A stretch of DNA of 64,000 bases from Clostridiaceae bacterium (GTDB lineage Bacteria > Bacillota > Clostridia > Lachnospirales > Lachnospiraceae): the NCBI GenBank assembly GCA_009911305.1, contig QXXC01000003.1, positions 152,786-216,785 on the forward strand, given 5' to 3'. Position 1 is the first letter of the stretch, and each line of letters opens with the position of its first letter. The position numbers and the translations under genes were made by a program. Shown here piece after piece: positions 35,968 through 43,178 of this stretch. The notes under the pieces are model-generated. The model ran no database searches. It had not been told where the DNA came from and worked only from the letters and a program-made list of their open reading frames with translations.

Positions 35968-36082
35968 CCCGCAAGCAACGGGACATCAAACTTGCAGCGC
36001 TACAGAGCAGCGGGGGATTTGACCCTCGCGGCAGTCGCCAAATGTGCATGCAAGCATGCCCACTTGGCTCGTTGCTCGCGGG
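35968..36082. repeat. 115-bp structured palindromic element
   Basis: Outer arms CCCGCAAGCAACGGG (35968-35982) and CTCGTTGCTCGCGGG (36068-36082) pair at 13 of 15 positions. An inner hairpin, GCCAAATGTGCATG / CATGCCCACTTGGC (36037-36068), and a GGGGGATTTGACCCTCGCG segment are nested inside. It lies between the aldehyde oxidoreductase operon and the moeB-like gene and is probably a dispersed repeat or an untranslated RNA. No coding potential is evident. Confidence 0.6.
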
Positions 36083-36110
36083 AATAAAAAGAGAGGAGAG
36101 GCATATTAAT

Positions 36111-36854
36111 ATGGAAGAAACTCGTTATAAACGGCATTTGATGCTGCCGGATATCGGGCCGGAGGGGCAGGAGCGGCTGCGCGCCGGACGGGTGCTGGTG
36201 GCCGGGGCCGGGGGGCTTGGGAGTCCGGTTTGTATGTATCTGGCCGCGGCGGGCGTGGGGACGATCGGGATCGCGGATTTTGATAAGGCGGATATCAGCA
36301 ACCTCCAGCGGCAGATTTTGTACCGGGAGGAGGATGTGGGGGAGATGAAGACCGAGGCAGCTAAACGGAACCTGGAGAAGATGAATGGGGAGATCTGCGT
36401 CCGGACGTTTGGCGAGGGTCTGAATCAGGAGAATATCAGGCGAATTGTGTCCGGGTTTGATGTGGTGGTGGACGCGACCGATAATTTTTATGTGCGGTAC
36501 CTGATCAGCGATACCTGCATGGAGCTGGGAAAGCCGGATGTGTACGGGGCAATCTGTGAATTTGAGGGGCAGGTTACGGTGTTTATGCCGGGTGGACCCT
36601 GCCTGCGGTGCTTAAGCCCTGAAACGCCCGGGCCGGGAGAGGGGCCGAATTTTGGGAGCTTCGGAGTGCTGGGCGCGGTTCCGGGGATTATTGGGAGTAT
36701 ACAGGCAGCGGAGGCGATGAAGATCCTGCTCGGGATCGGGGAGACACTGGCGGGACGGATGCTGTTTGTAGATGTGAAGACCATGAGGATGGAGGAAATG
36801 GCGATTCAGGCGAATCCGAAGTGTGAGTGGTGTAAGAGGACGGTTATGGCGTGA
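36111..36854 (+). CDS. MoeB/ThiF-family E1-like adenylyltransferase
   Basis: A 247-aa enzyme that activates the C-terminus of a sulfur carrier. It has the N-terminal YKRHLMLPDIG, the nucleotide-binding VLVAGAGGLGSPVCMYLAAAGVG, DFDKADISNLQRQILY with the catalytic Arg, DVVVDATDNFYVRYL, and two CxxC pairs (PCLRCLS and CEWCKR) that bind structural zinc. ATG 36111 follows GAGAGGAGAGGC. Its partner should be the MoaD-like protein 300 bases upstream. ThiF is an alternative, but the context favours tungsten cofactor synthesis. Confidence 0.88.
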   Translation: MEETRYKRHLMLPDIGPEGQERLRAGRVLVAGAGGLGSPVCMYLAAAGVGTIGIADFDKADISNLQRQILYREEDVGEMKTEAAKRNLEKMNGEICVRTFGEGLNQENIRRIVSGFDVVVDATDNFYVRYLISDTCMELGKPDVYGAICEFEGQVTVFMPGGPCLRCLSPETPGPGEGPNFGSFGVLGAVPGIIGSIQAAEAMKILLGIGETLAGRMLFVDVKTMRMEEMAIQANPKCEWCKRTVMA

Positions 36855-36906
36855 AGGCTTTGGGGAGGAGAACAGAGTAGAGATGGAGGAGCTGTCGCGA
36901 GGGTTA

Positions 36907-37071
36907 GAGCGTGTTTGAAAAATCATTCCCGTCATCTGCACGCCTCACTTTGCGATATATTTGGCCCAAATTCACTTAACGTAGCCCACTGCGCCGCGTT
37001 AAGTGAATTTGGGCCAAATCGCCCATAAGCTGTGACGCACATGTGACGGAAAGCATTTTACAAACACGTTC
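36907..37071. repeat. 165-bp MITE-like palindromic element A
   Basis: The ends GAGCGTGTTTG (36907-36917) and CAAACACGTTC (37061-37071) are inverted copies, as are the adjoining CCCGTCA and TGACGG. The centre is a perfect 22-bp inverted repeat (36960-36981 and 36997-37018) around AGCCCACTGCGC. The left half is shared with 30482-30540. No transposase is present. Confidence 0.7.
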
Positions 37072-37072
37072 C

Positions 37073-37225
37073 AGGAACTGTCCGGAAAATAACTTTTAAT
37101 ATATGCTTGTCTTTTTCTCCGATACACTGCCCTAAAATCAGTTGCATAGCCCGCTATGCGCCTGATTTTTGAGCAGTGCTCCCGAATCCTGCGTAATATT
37201 TAAAAGATATTTCTGGACAGCTCCT
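37073..37225. repeat. 153-bp MITE-like palindromic element B
   Basis: Terminal inverted repeats AGGAACTGTCCGGAAAATA... and ...TATTTCTGGACAGCTCCT with a 36-bp central palindrome at 37134-37169 (AAAATCAG...GCATAGC-CC-GCTATGC...CTGATTTT). It abuts element A and has a similar AGCCCGCTATGCGCC centre. It also probably ends transcripts entering from either side. Confidence 0.65.
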
Positions 37226-37265
37226 TAATCCCATAATCACCACAAGAGCATCTTTCAGGCACGCT

Positions 37266-37430
37266 CTAATACTCCAGCTCGGAAAAGTCGATACCAAAAT
37301 TTTGTAACATGACTTTTGCAACTTTGATTTGGTAATCGAGCTCTTTGTTTTGGCCGGTTTCATGCGCTTTAATTCTCATTAAATTCACATACGTGATGAT
37401 CGCTGCCTGTCTCTGTTCTTCAAGTGTCAT
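37266..37430 (-). CDS. Small helical protein, 54 aa
   Basis: An unlisted-size gene: ATG 37430 on the minus strand is preceded by GCAGGTGATTGC (AGGTGA ribosome site), and the frame runs to TAG at 37266. The product begins MTLEEQRQAAIITYVNLMRI and ends FGIDFSELEY; it is hydrophilic and probably mostly helical. It is transcribed away from the agr genes. A TATACT-like -10 lies about 55 bases upstream. I do not recognise a family. A regulatory peptide or a small DNA-binding partner are possibilities. Confidence 0.6.
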   Translation of the reverse strand: MTLEEQRQAAIITYVNLMRIKAHETGQNKELDYQIKVAKVMLQNFGIDFSELEY

Positions 37431-37850
37431 GCAATCACCTGCTTTCTATATTGCGGTTGCTATTGCTACAGCTTAAGTATAACACAGGCGGGATACAAAG
37501 TCTATTAAATTGTCGCGGGAACAGGCGTGTTACTGGCCGCAGCGTTACTTTTCAGGAAGGGAGGATGAGCGGCAGGAAAACAGAGTGACAGGGATGATAA
37601 GATTGTGGATTGTCTGTCCGGGGAGGATAAAAAATAACATAAAATAAGTTGTAAAAGATGTAAATTATACAATTAATGATTGTAGTTCTTTGTTTTCATA
37701 CAATATAGGAAAGACAGATTGCTATTTTGTGTATTTATATGATATAATTATAAAACTGCTTATGTATCGGACAACGGCGTTAATCAGTCGCTTTGGGCGG
37801 GGATCAGGCGCGGGTTACAAATGAAAAATAATGATATGGAGGAATGAACA
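37431..37850. other. Divergent promoter region between the small gene and agrA
   Basis: A rightward promoter with TTGCTA, an 18-bp spacer and TATAAT lies near 37719-37748, about 100 bases before the response regulator ATG. On the minus strand a TATACT -10 near 37477 could serve the 54-aa gene. I do not find the CGGAAA direct repeats here that mark the agrD and VWA promoters. No other gene is evident. Confidence 0.5.
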
Positions 37851-38630
37851 ATGGAAATTGCTATCTGTGATGACTGTATCAGTGATATTCAGGAGTTAAA
37901 AAGATTGATTCTGGAGAATATGGCCTGTTCGGATGATGTGCATTTTAGCGAGTTCCACAGTGGCAGGGAGTTGATGGATGGTTTCAGGAAATTCAGTATT
38001 ATTTTTATGGATATTTATATGGAAGGAAAGAAGGAGGGAGTCGAGCTGGTGAGGCAGATCCGAAAAAGAGATCCGAATGCGCTGGTCGCTTTTTATACAG
38101 CATACGACTATCCGGCCAGCGGTATTATGGATGTACAGCCGATAGCATATTTATTAAAGGATTCGGAGCCGAAGTATGTTCGGCATTGGCTTCAGCAAAG
38201 CTTAAAGAAGGCCAGGAAAAGGGAGACAGAGACGGAAAATGTGGCGATTGCGCTTAGCAGTGCGACTTATATGGTGCGCCCGTCAGATATTGTTTTTATA
38301 TCAATTCATGAAAAGGGAAGTATGGTTCATCTAACCAGGGAAAAGGCAAAGGAGTTGGGAGTTTTAAAAGAAAGGGCGGAATGGAGAGAGGCAGAGACGG
38401 CGGTGAAAAGCCGGATAAAGCTGGAGGAATACTACAGGCAGCTAAAGGGTTATGGCTTTATCTATGCAAAAGTAAGCTATATTATAAATGCGAAGCGTGT
38501 TTTATTCAGGGGCAGGGATTCTGTCACAATGGAAGGAAACATAGAATTAGGAATTTCCAGAAACAAAAAGAAGAAATTTGACGAGCAGTTCGCGATGTAT
38601 TGGGCGTGTCAGGAGGAGGGCGAATTTTAA
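37851..38630 (+). CDS. agrA: AgrA-like response regulator (receiver plus LytTR)
   Basis: A 259-aa regulator. The receiver (1-120) has acidic pocket ICDDC, phospho-acceptor Asp in IIFMDIYMEG and a conserved Lys in YLLKDSEPKY. The C-terminal LytTR domain (about 140-240) shows VRPSDIVFISIHEKGSMVHL and YGFIYAKVSYIINAKRV. LytTR proteins bind direct repeats about two helical turns apart near the -35 element, matching the 21-bp repeats found upstream of agrD and of the VWA gene. The ATG follows ATATGGAGGAATGAACA. It overlaps the kinase gene by one base. Confidence 0.9.
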   Translation: MEIAICDDCISDIQELKRLILENMACSDDVHFSEFHSGRELMDGFRKFSIIFMDIYMEGKKEGVELVRQIRKRDPNALVAFYTAYDYPASGIMDVQPIAYLLKDSEPKYVRHWLQQSLKKARKRETETENVAIALSSATYMVRPSDIVFISIHEKGSMVHLTREKAKELGVLKERAEWREAETAVKSRIKLEEYYRQLKGYGFIYAKVSYIINAKRVLFRGRDSVTMEGNIELGISRNKKKKFDEQFAMYWACQEEGEF

Positions 38631-39946
38631 TGAGCGCCGTGTGGTGTATACGTCAGTTGGTGATGCTTGTAAATTGCGCATTAGATATTTACATATTGTA
38701 TATTTTTATAGAGACATTATTCCCGATATATGAAGAACAGCGGTGTGTAAGACGGGCAGAGGCCATTATCTGTACAGGAATTATTTTTTTAATCAATCAT
38801 CTGCAAATGCCTTTTGTGAATATGGTCTGCGTGCCTCTTATATGCATGCTGTTTGTCTGGCTTGTCTTTCGTATCAGCTTCAGATTGAATCTGTTGTATG
38901 TCATGTTTTTTTATGGAACCTGGGCGATTGTAGAGTTTGCTTTTTGGAGTATTTACCATTTTATGGGAATCAGTGTTACAGAACAGAATGCCCATTGGGT
39001 TATCCGTTTAATGTTGGAGAAGTTATGTGGACTTATCATTCTTCAGGCTTTCAAAAAAAGAAATCTGCATGTTATGAGCAAAGAAAATGATCCAAAATTA
39101 AAAAGCCTGCTTGTTTTGCCTGTGACGGTTCTGATTATGTTAAGCGGTGTTTTTCTGACAGACAAGAATCTGACAGGATACATTCTCATCTGCGTGGGAA
39201 GTTTTGTGCTGATATGGAGCAATATCTCCTATTTTCTAATGGTGGACAAGATGATTCTGATGGAGAAAAAGACCTGGGATGACAAAATGATGCAGGTCAA
39301 GTCGCATTTGGAGCATATTCATTATCAGCGGATGGATGAGATCAATCAGGAATATGCAGAGCATGTACATGAAATGCGGCACATTACAAAAGTGATTGCA
39401 CGTTTTTCTGAAACGGAAAAGGATGCCAGTTTAAGAGCTTTATCATCAGAGGCTTCCATGCTTCTGGAAAAGAAAAGGCAGGGAAAAAAGAGGATGTATT
39501 TTACGGATCCGATTCTAAATGCCATTCTGATTGAAAGAGAGGAAGCGGCTCGGAGGGATGGTATCCGGATGGAGATTGTGGTAGAGCCAGGAATATCTGT
39601 ACAGTTTGTGAATGAAACAGACAAGATCCGTTTATTTGGAAATTTACTGGACAATGCGATAGAGGCGGCGGGAGAATGTGAGAACGGGTATGTAAACGTG
39701 AAATTCAGCCGGGGGAGCGGGGAAATCATTGTTTTCAAGGTAATCAATAATTTCCGGCATGTGAATAAAAAAAGCGGGGAAACACTGCTGTCAACGAAGA
39801 AAGAGCATAGGAGACATGGATTTGGTTTGAAAAAGGCCCGTGAGTTAGCCGCTCAAAATAATGCTACACTGTGCCTTAAAGAGGAAGATGGAAGGTTTAT
39901 GGCGGTGTTAGTTATGAATAATATGCAAAAAACGGAAAAAAAGTGA
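38630..39946 (+). CDS. agrC: AgrC-like sensor histidine kinase
   Basis: A 438-aa kinase. The N-terminal ~210 residues form 6-7 membrane helices, as in peptide-pheromone receptors. The cytoplasmic part has the H-box HVHEMRHITKVIARF, N-box LFGNLLDNAIEAAGE and G-box RHGFGLKKARELA, i.e. the HPK10 (GHKL) subfamily. ATG 38630 overlaps the previous stop as TAATG. It should sense the thiolactone peptide made from the AgrD encoded downstream and phosphorylate AgrA. The last codons (...MQKTEKK) also hold the left end of the promoter-operator for agrD. Confidence 0.88.
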   Translation: MSAVWCIRQLVMLVNCALDIYILYIFIETLFPIYEEQRCVRRAEAIICTGIIFLINHLQMPFVNMVCVPLICMLFVWLVFRISFRLNLLYVMFFYGTWAIVEFAFWSIYHFMGISVTEQNAHWVIRLMLEKLCGLIILQAFKKRNLHVMSKENDPKLKSLLVLPVTVLIMLSGVFLTDKNLTGYILICVGSFVLIWSNISYFLMVDKMILMEKKTWDDKMMQVKSHLEHIHYQRMDEINQEYAEHVHEMRHITKVIARFSETEKDASLRALSSEASMLLEKKRQGKKRMYFTDPILNAILIEREEAARRDGIRMEIVVEPGISVQFVNETDKIRLFGNLLDNAIEAAGECENGYVNVKFSRGSGEIIVFKVINNFRHVNKKSGETLLSTKKEHRRHGFGLKKARELAAQNNATLCLKEEDGRFMAVLVMNNMQKTEKK

Positions 39947-39992
39947 CATAAATCGGAAAGGTCTTGATTTTTATTGTCAAATTCGGTATGGT
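39924..39992 (+). promoter_or_regulatory. Predicted AgrA operator and promoter for agrDB
   Basis: Two CGGAAA boxes (39933-39938 and 39954-39959) are 21 bp apart inside a 36-bp block (39924-39959) that recurs with two mismatches at 40966-41001. Four bases further on is a -35 TTGATT (39964-39969), a 17-bp spacer and -10 TATGGT (39987-39992). A tandem half-site with two-turn spacing adjacent to -35 is the layout of LytTR activators. It overlaps the 3' end of agrC. Confidence 0.7.
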
Positions 39993-40028
39993 ATTCATAA
40001 AAAGAGATAGAAATGGGAGGTAAGTATA

Positions 40029-40202
40029 ATGCGTAATGTAATGAAAAAATTGTCAGGAAAATTTAGAAACAGGAATTGGGCGGTAATTGCTCTGAATGCA
40101 ATGGCGATTCTGGCAGTGGTGCAGAACATGAATGCAGGATGTTTATGGATTGATCATCAGCCGGAGATTCCGGACGGAGCCAGACATTTCAGAAGATTTT
40201 AA
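40029..40202 (+). CDS. agrD: AgrD-like autoinducing peptide precursor, 57 aa
   Basis: A short precursor: an N-terminal amphipathic, positively charged part (MRNVMKKLSGKFRNRNWAV), a hydrophobic stretch (ALNAMAILAVV), a Cys in NMNAGCLWID, and an acidic C-terminal recognition tail (HQPEIPDGARHFRRF). This is the cyclic lactone autoinducer pattern. The start follows GGGAGGTAAGTATA. The mature signal is expected to be a thiolactone ring from Cys to a residue four positions on (C-L-W-I-D) with a short N-terminal tail. The ring resembles the CLWFT ring known from Clostridium perfringens. It lies between agrC and agrB, its processing protease. Confidence 0.88.
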   Translation: MRNVMKKLSGKFRNRNWAVIALNAMAILAVVQNMNAGCLWIDHQPEIPDGARHFRRF

Positions 40203-40207
40203 CGGGT

Positions 40208-40855
40208 ATGATTGAACGGATAGCTGAGCGCATGGTTGCGTGGCAGATAAGCCGGCATTATCTTAAGGCTGAGGATCAGGCCTTGTATCAGTATGCATTT
40301 GGGCTGTTGATAGGGCAGGCGGTCAATCTTTTGATTGCCTGCCTGCTGGCAGTAGTTCTAAAGGAATACCGGACTGTATTTGTGTTTCTGCTGTTTTTTA
40401 TACCGCTGCGTTCTTTTGCCGGGGGCCATCACGCAGATAATTACACTGCCTGTACAGTTCTGTCTGCTCTGATGCTGCTTGGAATCTGCATCATGGCAAA
40501 GCTGATTCCAGAAGGTGCGGTTATGATGGTCAATCTCGTATCAGGAGCTGTATGCGGCGTGCTGGTTTGCTTGCTGGCTCCGGTTGAGGATCGCAATAAA
40601 CCGCTGGATCAGACGGAAAGGCGGCATTATGGTATCTGCAGCAGGATTATATGGGGGGCGGAGACACTGGCCTGGATCCTTTGTTATAGAGCCGGGGCAA
40701 GGAAGGTGAGTCTTGCAATTGCATTGGGGCATCTCGCGCTGTCAGTATTGTTATGTGCAGGGATCGTAAAAAACAGAAACATTTTGAAATCTGGCCGCGC
40801 CGGGATGAATGACGGAGACAGAGCTGCCGGAAATGGGATGAAAGATATGTTGTAA
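40208..40855 (+). CDS. agrB: AgrB-like peptide-processing membrane protease
   Basis: A 215-aa polytopic membrane protein. It has about five helices and the AgrB active-site residues: His in SFAGGHHADNYTACTV and Cys in YTACTVL. It removes the AgrD C-terminal tail and helps thiolactone formation. Start ATG 40208 lies 5 bases after the agrD stop, and its ribosome site is inside agrD. The gene ends in a terminator (40854-40887). The order A-C-D-B differs from the staphylococcal B-D-C-A arrangement. Confidence 0.9.
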   Translation: MIERIAERMVAWQISRHYLKAEDQALYQYAFGLLIGQAVNLLIACLLAVVLKEYRTVFVFLLFFIPLRSFAGGHHADNYTACTVLSALMLLGICIMAKLIPEGAVMMVNLVSGAVCGVLVCLLAPVEDRNKPLDQTERRHYGICSRIIWGAETLAWILCYRAGARKVSLAIALGHLALSVLLCAGIVKNRNILKSGRAGMNDGDRAAGNGMKDML

Positions 40856-40887
40856 AGCCGTGAAAGTAATGTTTTGCGGCTTTTTTT
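40854..40887 (+). terminator. Terminator of agrDB
   Basis: AAAGCCG (40854-40860) pairs with CGGCTTT (40877-40883), tail of seven T's; the loop is 16 nt. Confidence 0.75.
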
Positions 40888-40965
40888 GTTATGAAATTTT
40901 TCTATATCAAATCTATGCGGTTCTTTTATGTCTCACCGAATATTTGCCTGACTTGACCAGAACAT

Positions 40966-41035
40966 TGCAAAAAACGGAAAAAAAGTAACATAAATTGGAA
41001 ACCCTATTGAAAAGTTGCGATTTATGTAGTATTTT
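40966..41035 (+). promoter_or_regulatory. Predicted AgrA operator and promoter for the injection-system cluster
   Basis: Boxes CGGAAA (40975-40980) and TGGAAA (40996-41001) are 21 bp apart in a 36-bp block (40966-41001) that differs from the agrD block by two bases. -35 TTGAAA is at 41007-41012, a 17-bp spacer follows, and -10 TATTTT is at 41030-41035. Box to -35 spacing is 5 bases versus 4 in the agrD copy. The VWA gene starts at 41101. Confidence 0.7.
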
Positions 41036-41100
41036 GTCATATAAGAAAAGCAGTATAGATAATATAAAAAATATTTAGCAAAGTATATGGGGGAATTGAG

Positions 41101-43038
41101 TTGATAAGGGTTAGAAAAGTAACTGTCATATTAATAATGACAATGTTACTTATATTTTGTGTGACAAAAAATGTCAGAGGAGAAGAAAAGAACGGCAATC
41201 CATCCGCCCCCGGCGAACTTATCTTCCTCTTAGACACCAGCGCATCCATGAACGCCCAGGACAGGGACCGGGAGGCCATCGATGCGATCCGGCAGGCGGC
41301 GTACAGCCTCCCGTCAGATTACCGGGTTGGACTGGTGGCCTATAACACGGATATACAGACCGTGATCGTTCCCGGAACTTCGGCGGCGCAGATGGAGGAG
41401 ATGCTGGCGGGGATTACCTATACGGGATACACGAACGCAGGGGAAGGGCTCGCACAGGCAGTCGGGCTGTTTTCCAGGGACAGCGGGGCGTCAGACCGCT
41501 GTATCGTGATGCTGACAGACGGGGAGATTGATATGCCGGACAGCGGGGCCAGGGAGGCGTCGCGCGCGCTTTATTCCGAAGCGGCGCTTCAGGCGCGGGA
41601 GCAGGGCGTGCGGATGTACATCGTGGCGATCGGGACAGAGCTTACCGATCCGCGGCTGCATATTTTTGACGGGGCGGAGGTGACGGACGGGGCGATCTAC
41701 TGGGAAGGGCAGTCGGGCTCCCTGTCAGGCGTCATGAGGCGCATCCTGGAGGAGCGGATCGGCCTGCCGGGAGCTCCTCTGACAGCAGGAGGGGCGGGGG
41801 ATCCTCTTCCGGAAGAAAGCGCCAAAAGCGCATTTCCGGAAGGCGGCTTAAGCCACGCGCGCCCGGAAGGAGGAACGGTGGTTCTGAATGCCGACATCCC
41901 GAAGGGCGTGAGCCGGGTGAGGCTGGCTCTCACCTCGGAGGAAAGCATAAGCGGAGTGCAGGCCGGCCAGGCGCAGGTGATAACCGGACAGCATTTCGCG
42001 GTTGTGGAGGCGGTCCGGCCGTCCGCGGGGACGTTAAGCGTGTCATACCAGACGCCGGATCCGGCCTCTGTGCAGGCATGGATGATTCCGGAATACGATG
42101 CGGTTCCCGCTATATCGGCAAATTACCGGATTGAGGAGCTTCCCCGGAGTGAGAAGGAGATAAAGAGGAACGTTCCTCCGGCGTATGAACACTATGCGGA
42201 TCTGGAGCTGAGGCTGCTGGATGTCTCAGGAGATGCTTCAGGAGGTGCTTTGGGGGATGCTTCTGGGTACGCTGGGGGAGGCGCGAATATATGGGAGGAT
42301 GAGCGGTTTGAGGGCATGGAGGTGTCCTTCACCGTCAATGGAACGCCTTATACGGGAATCATACAGGGAGGAAGCATCTCTCTGACCCTTCGGGCTGAGG
42401 AGCTCAAAGAGGTGACGGCGGCGGTTTCAATGGCGGATGAAGGGGCAGTATACCGGATCCGCGGGGCAGAGCCGGTGCAGATTGAGAAATTTCCGGATCC
42501 GGAGTTTGAACCCCTGCCGGATTACAGGCCGCTGATCGCCATCCTCTGCGCGCTGGCCGCTGGCCTTGCAGGGCTGTTTGTGTTCTGGATGGGCAGGAGG
42601 ACCACGGTGATCTATATGGCGCCGTCCCCGTCAGGCGACGGGACAAAGACCGCCTCCAAAGCAGGAGAGTATTCCGGGAAGCTCAGCATGTATGTGGTGA
42701 GGAATGCGGACGGTAAGGATATACCGCCCCAGACGTACCGCCTGTTCGGGCGCAGGGCCAGGAGGCTGACCCTGGGGCAGATCCTGACATCCTGCGGGAT
42801 TAAATTTGATAAAATCGGCGCAGATGACATCATTCTGTATCCCGGGCCGGATCACGCGGTGATCGTGATGGACCAGTCCGAGGGCTGCACGGTGATGCGG
42901 GGCATGGAGATTTTAAAAAAGGGAATGGGGTATCCGGTTTACTATAACGGGAAAATCACAGTGTCCTTTGAGGATGAAGAGACGGAGATGGAGCTGCATT
43001 ACCGGAATTTAAAGCCGGGGGAAAGGGAGGAGCTATGA
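41101..43038 (+). CDS. Secreted/anchored VWA-domain protein
   Basis: A 645-aa protein with an N-terminal signal sequence or anchor (VTVILIMTMLLIFCV). The VWA domain (about 35-225) has a complete metal-ion site: DTSAS (IFLLDTSASM), Thr in YTGYTNAGEG and LTDGEID. A beta-rich middle follows, then a helix near residue 480-500 (PLIAILCALAAGLAGLFVFWMG) and a cytoplasmic C-terminal ~140 aa (VYFG-type beta domain, LYPGPDHAVIVMD). Start TTG 41101 follows GGGGGAATTGAG. It is the first gene after the predicted AgrA promoter. It may be an envelope anchor or a scaffold for the injection apparatus. Confidence 0.8.
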   Translation: MIRVRKVTVILIMTMLLIFCVTKNVRGEEKNGNPSAPGELIFLLDTSASMNAQDRDREAIDAIRQAAYSLPSDYRVGLVAYNTDIQTVIVPGTSAAQMEEMLAGITYTGYTNAGEGLAQAVGLFSRDSGASDRCIVMLTDGEIDMPDSGAREASRALYSEAALQAREQGVRMYIVAIGTELTDPRLHIFDGAEVTDGAIYWEGQSGSLSGVMRRILEERIGLPGAPLTAGGAGDPLPEESAKSAFPEGGLSHARPEGGTVVLNADIPKGVSRVRLALTSEESISGVQAGQAQVITGQHFAVVEAVRPSAGTLSVSYQTPDPASVQAWMIPEYDAVPAISANYRIEELPRSEKEIKRNVPPAYEHYADLELRLLDVSGDASGGALGDASGYAGGGANIWEDERFEGMEVSFTVNGTPYTGIIQGGSISLTLRAEELKEVTAAVSMADEGAVYRIRGAEPVQIEKFPDPEFEPLPDYRPLIAILCALAAGLAGLFVFWMGRRTTVIYMAPSPSGDGTKTASKAGEYSGKLSMYVVRNADGKDIPPQTYRLFGRRARRLTLGQILTSCGIKFDKIGADDIILYPGPDHAVIVMDQSEGCTVMRGMEILKKGMGYPVYYNGKITVSFEDEETEMELHYRNLKPGEREEL

Positions 43039-43178
43039 GAAACACAGGATTTGAGCAAAGGGCGGGGCATATGCCGCCAGGGACAGGCCATACGGGCGGC
43101 CCCTGAACCGTACACGCTTTGCAGGATGCTGACCGCGGGCCGTATGCCCGAATACCACAAAGAGGAGGAAAAGAATGA
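43039..43178. other. Spacer between VWA and sheath-like genes
   Basis: A 23-codon open frame starting at ATG 43035 overlaps the VWA stop. A CGGGC-CGTAT-GCCCG hairpin and other GC-rich hairpins lie at 43060-43150. No convincing gene. Confidence 0.4.
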
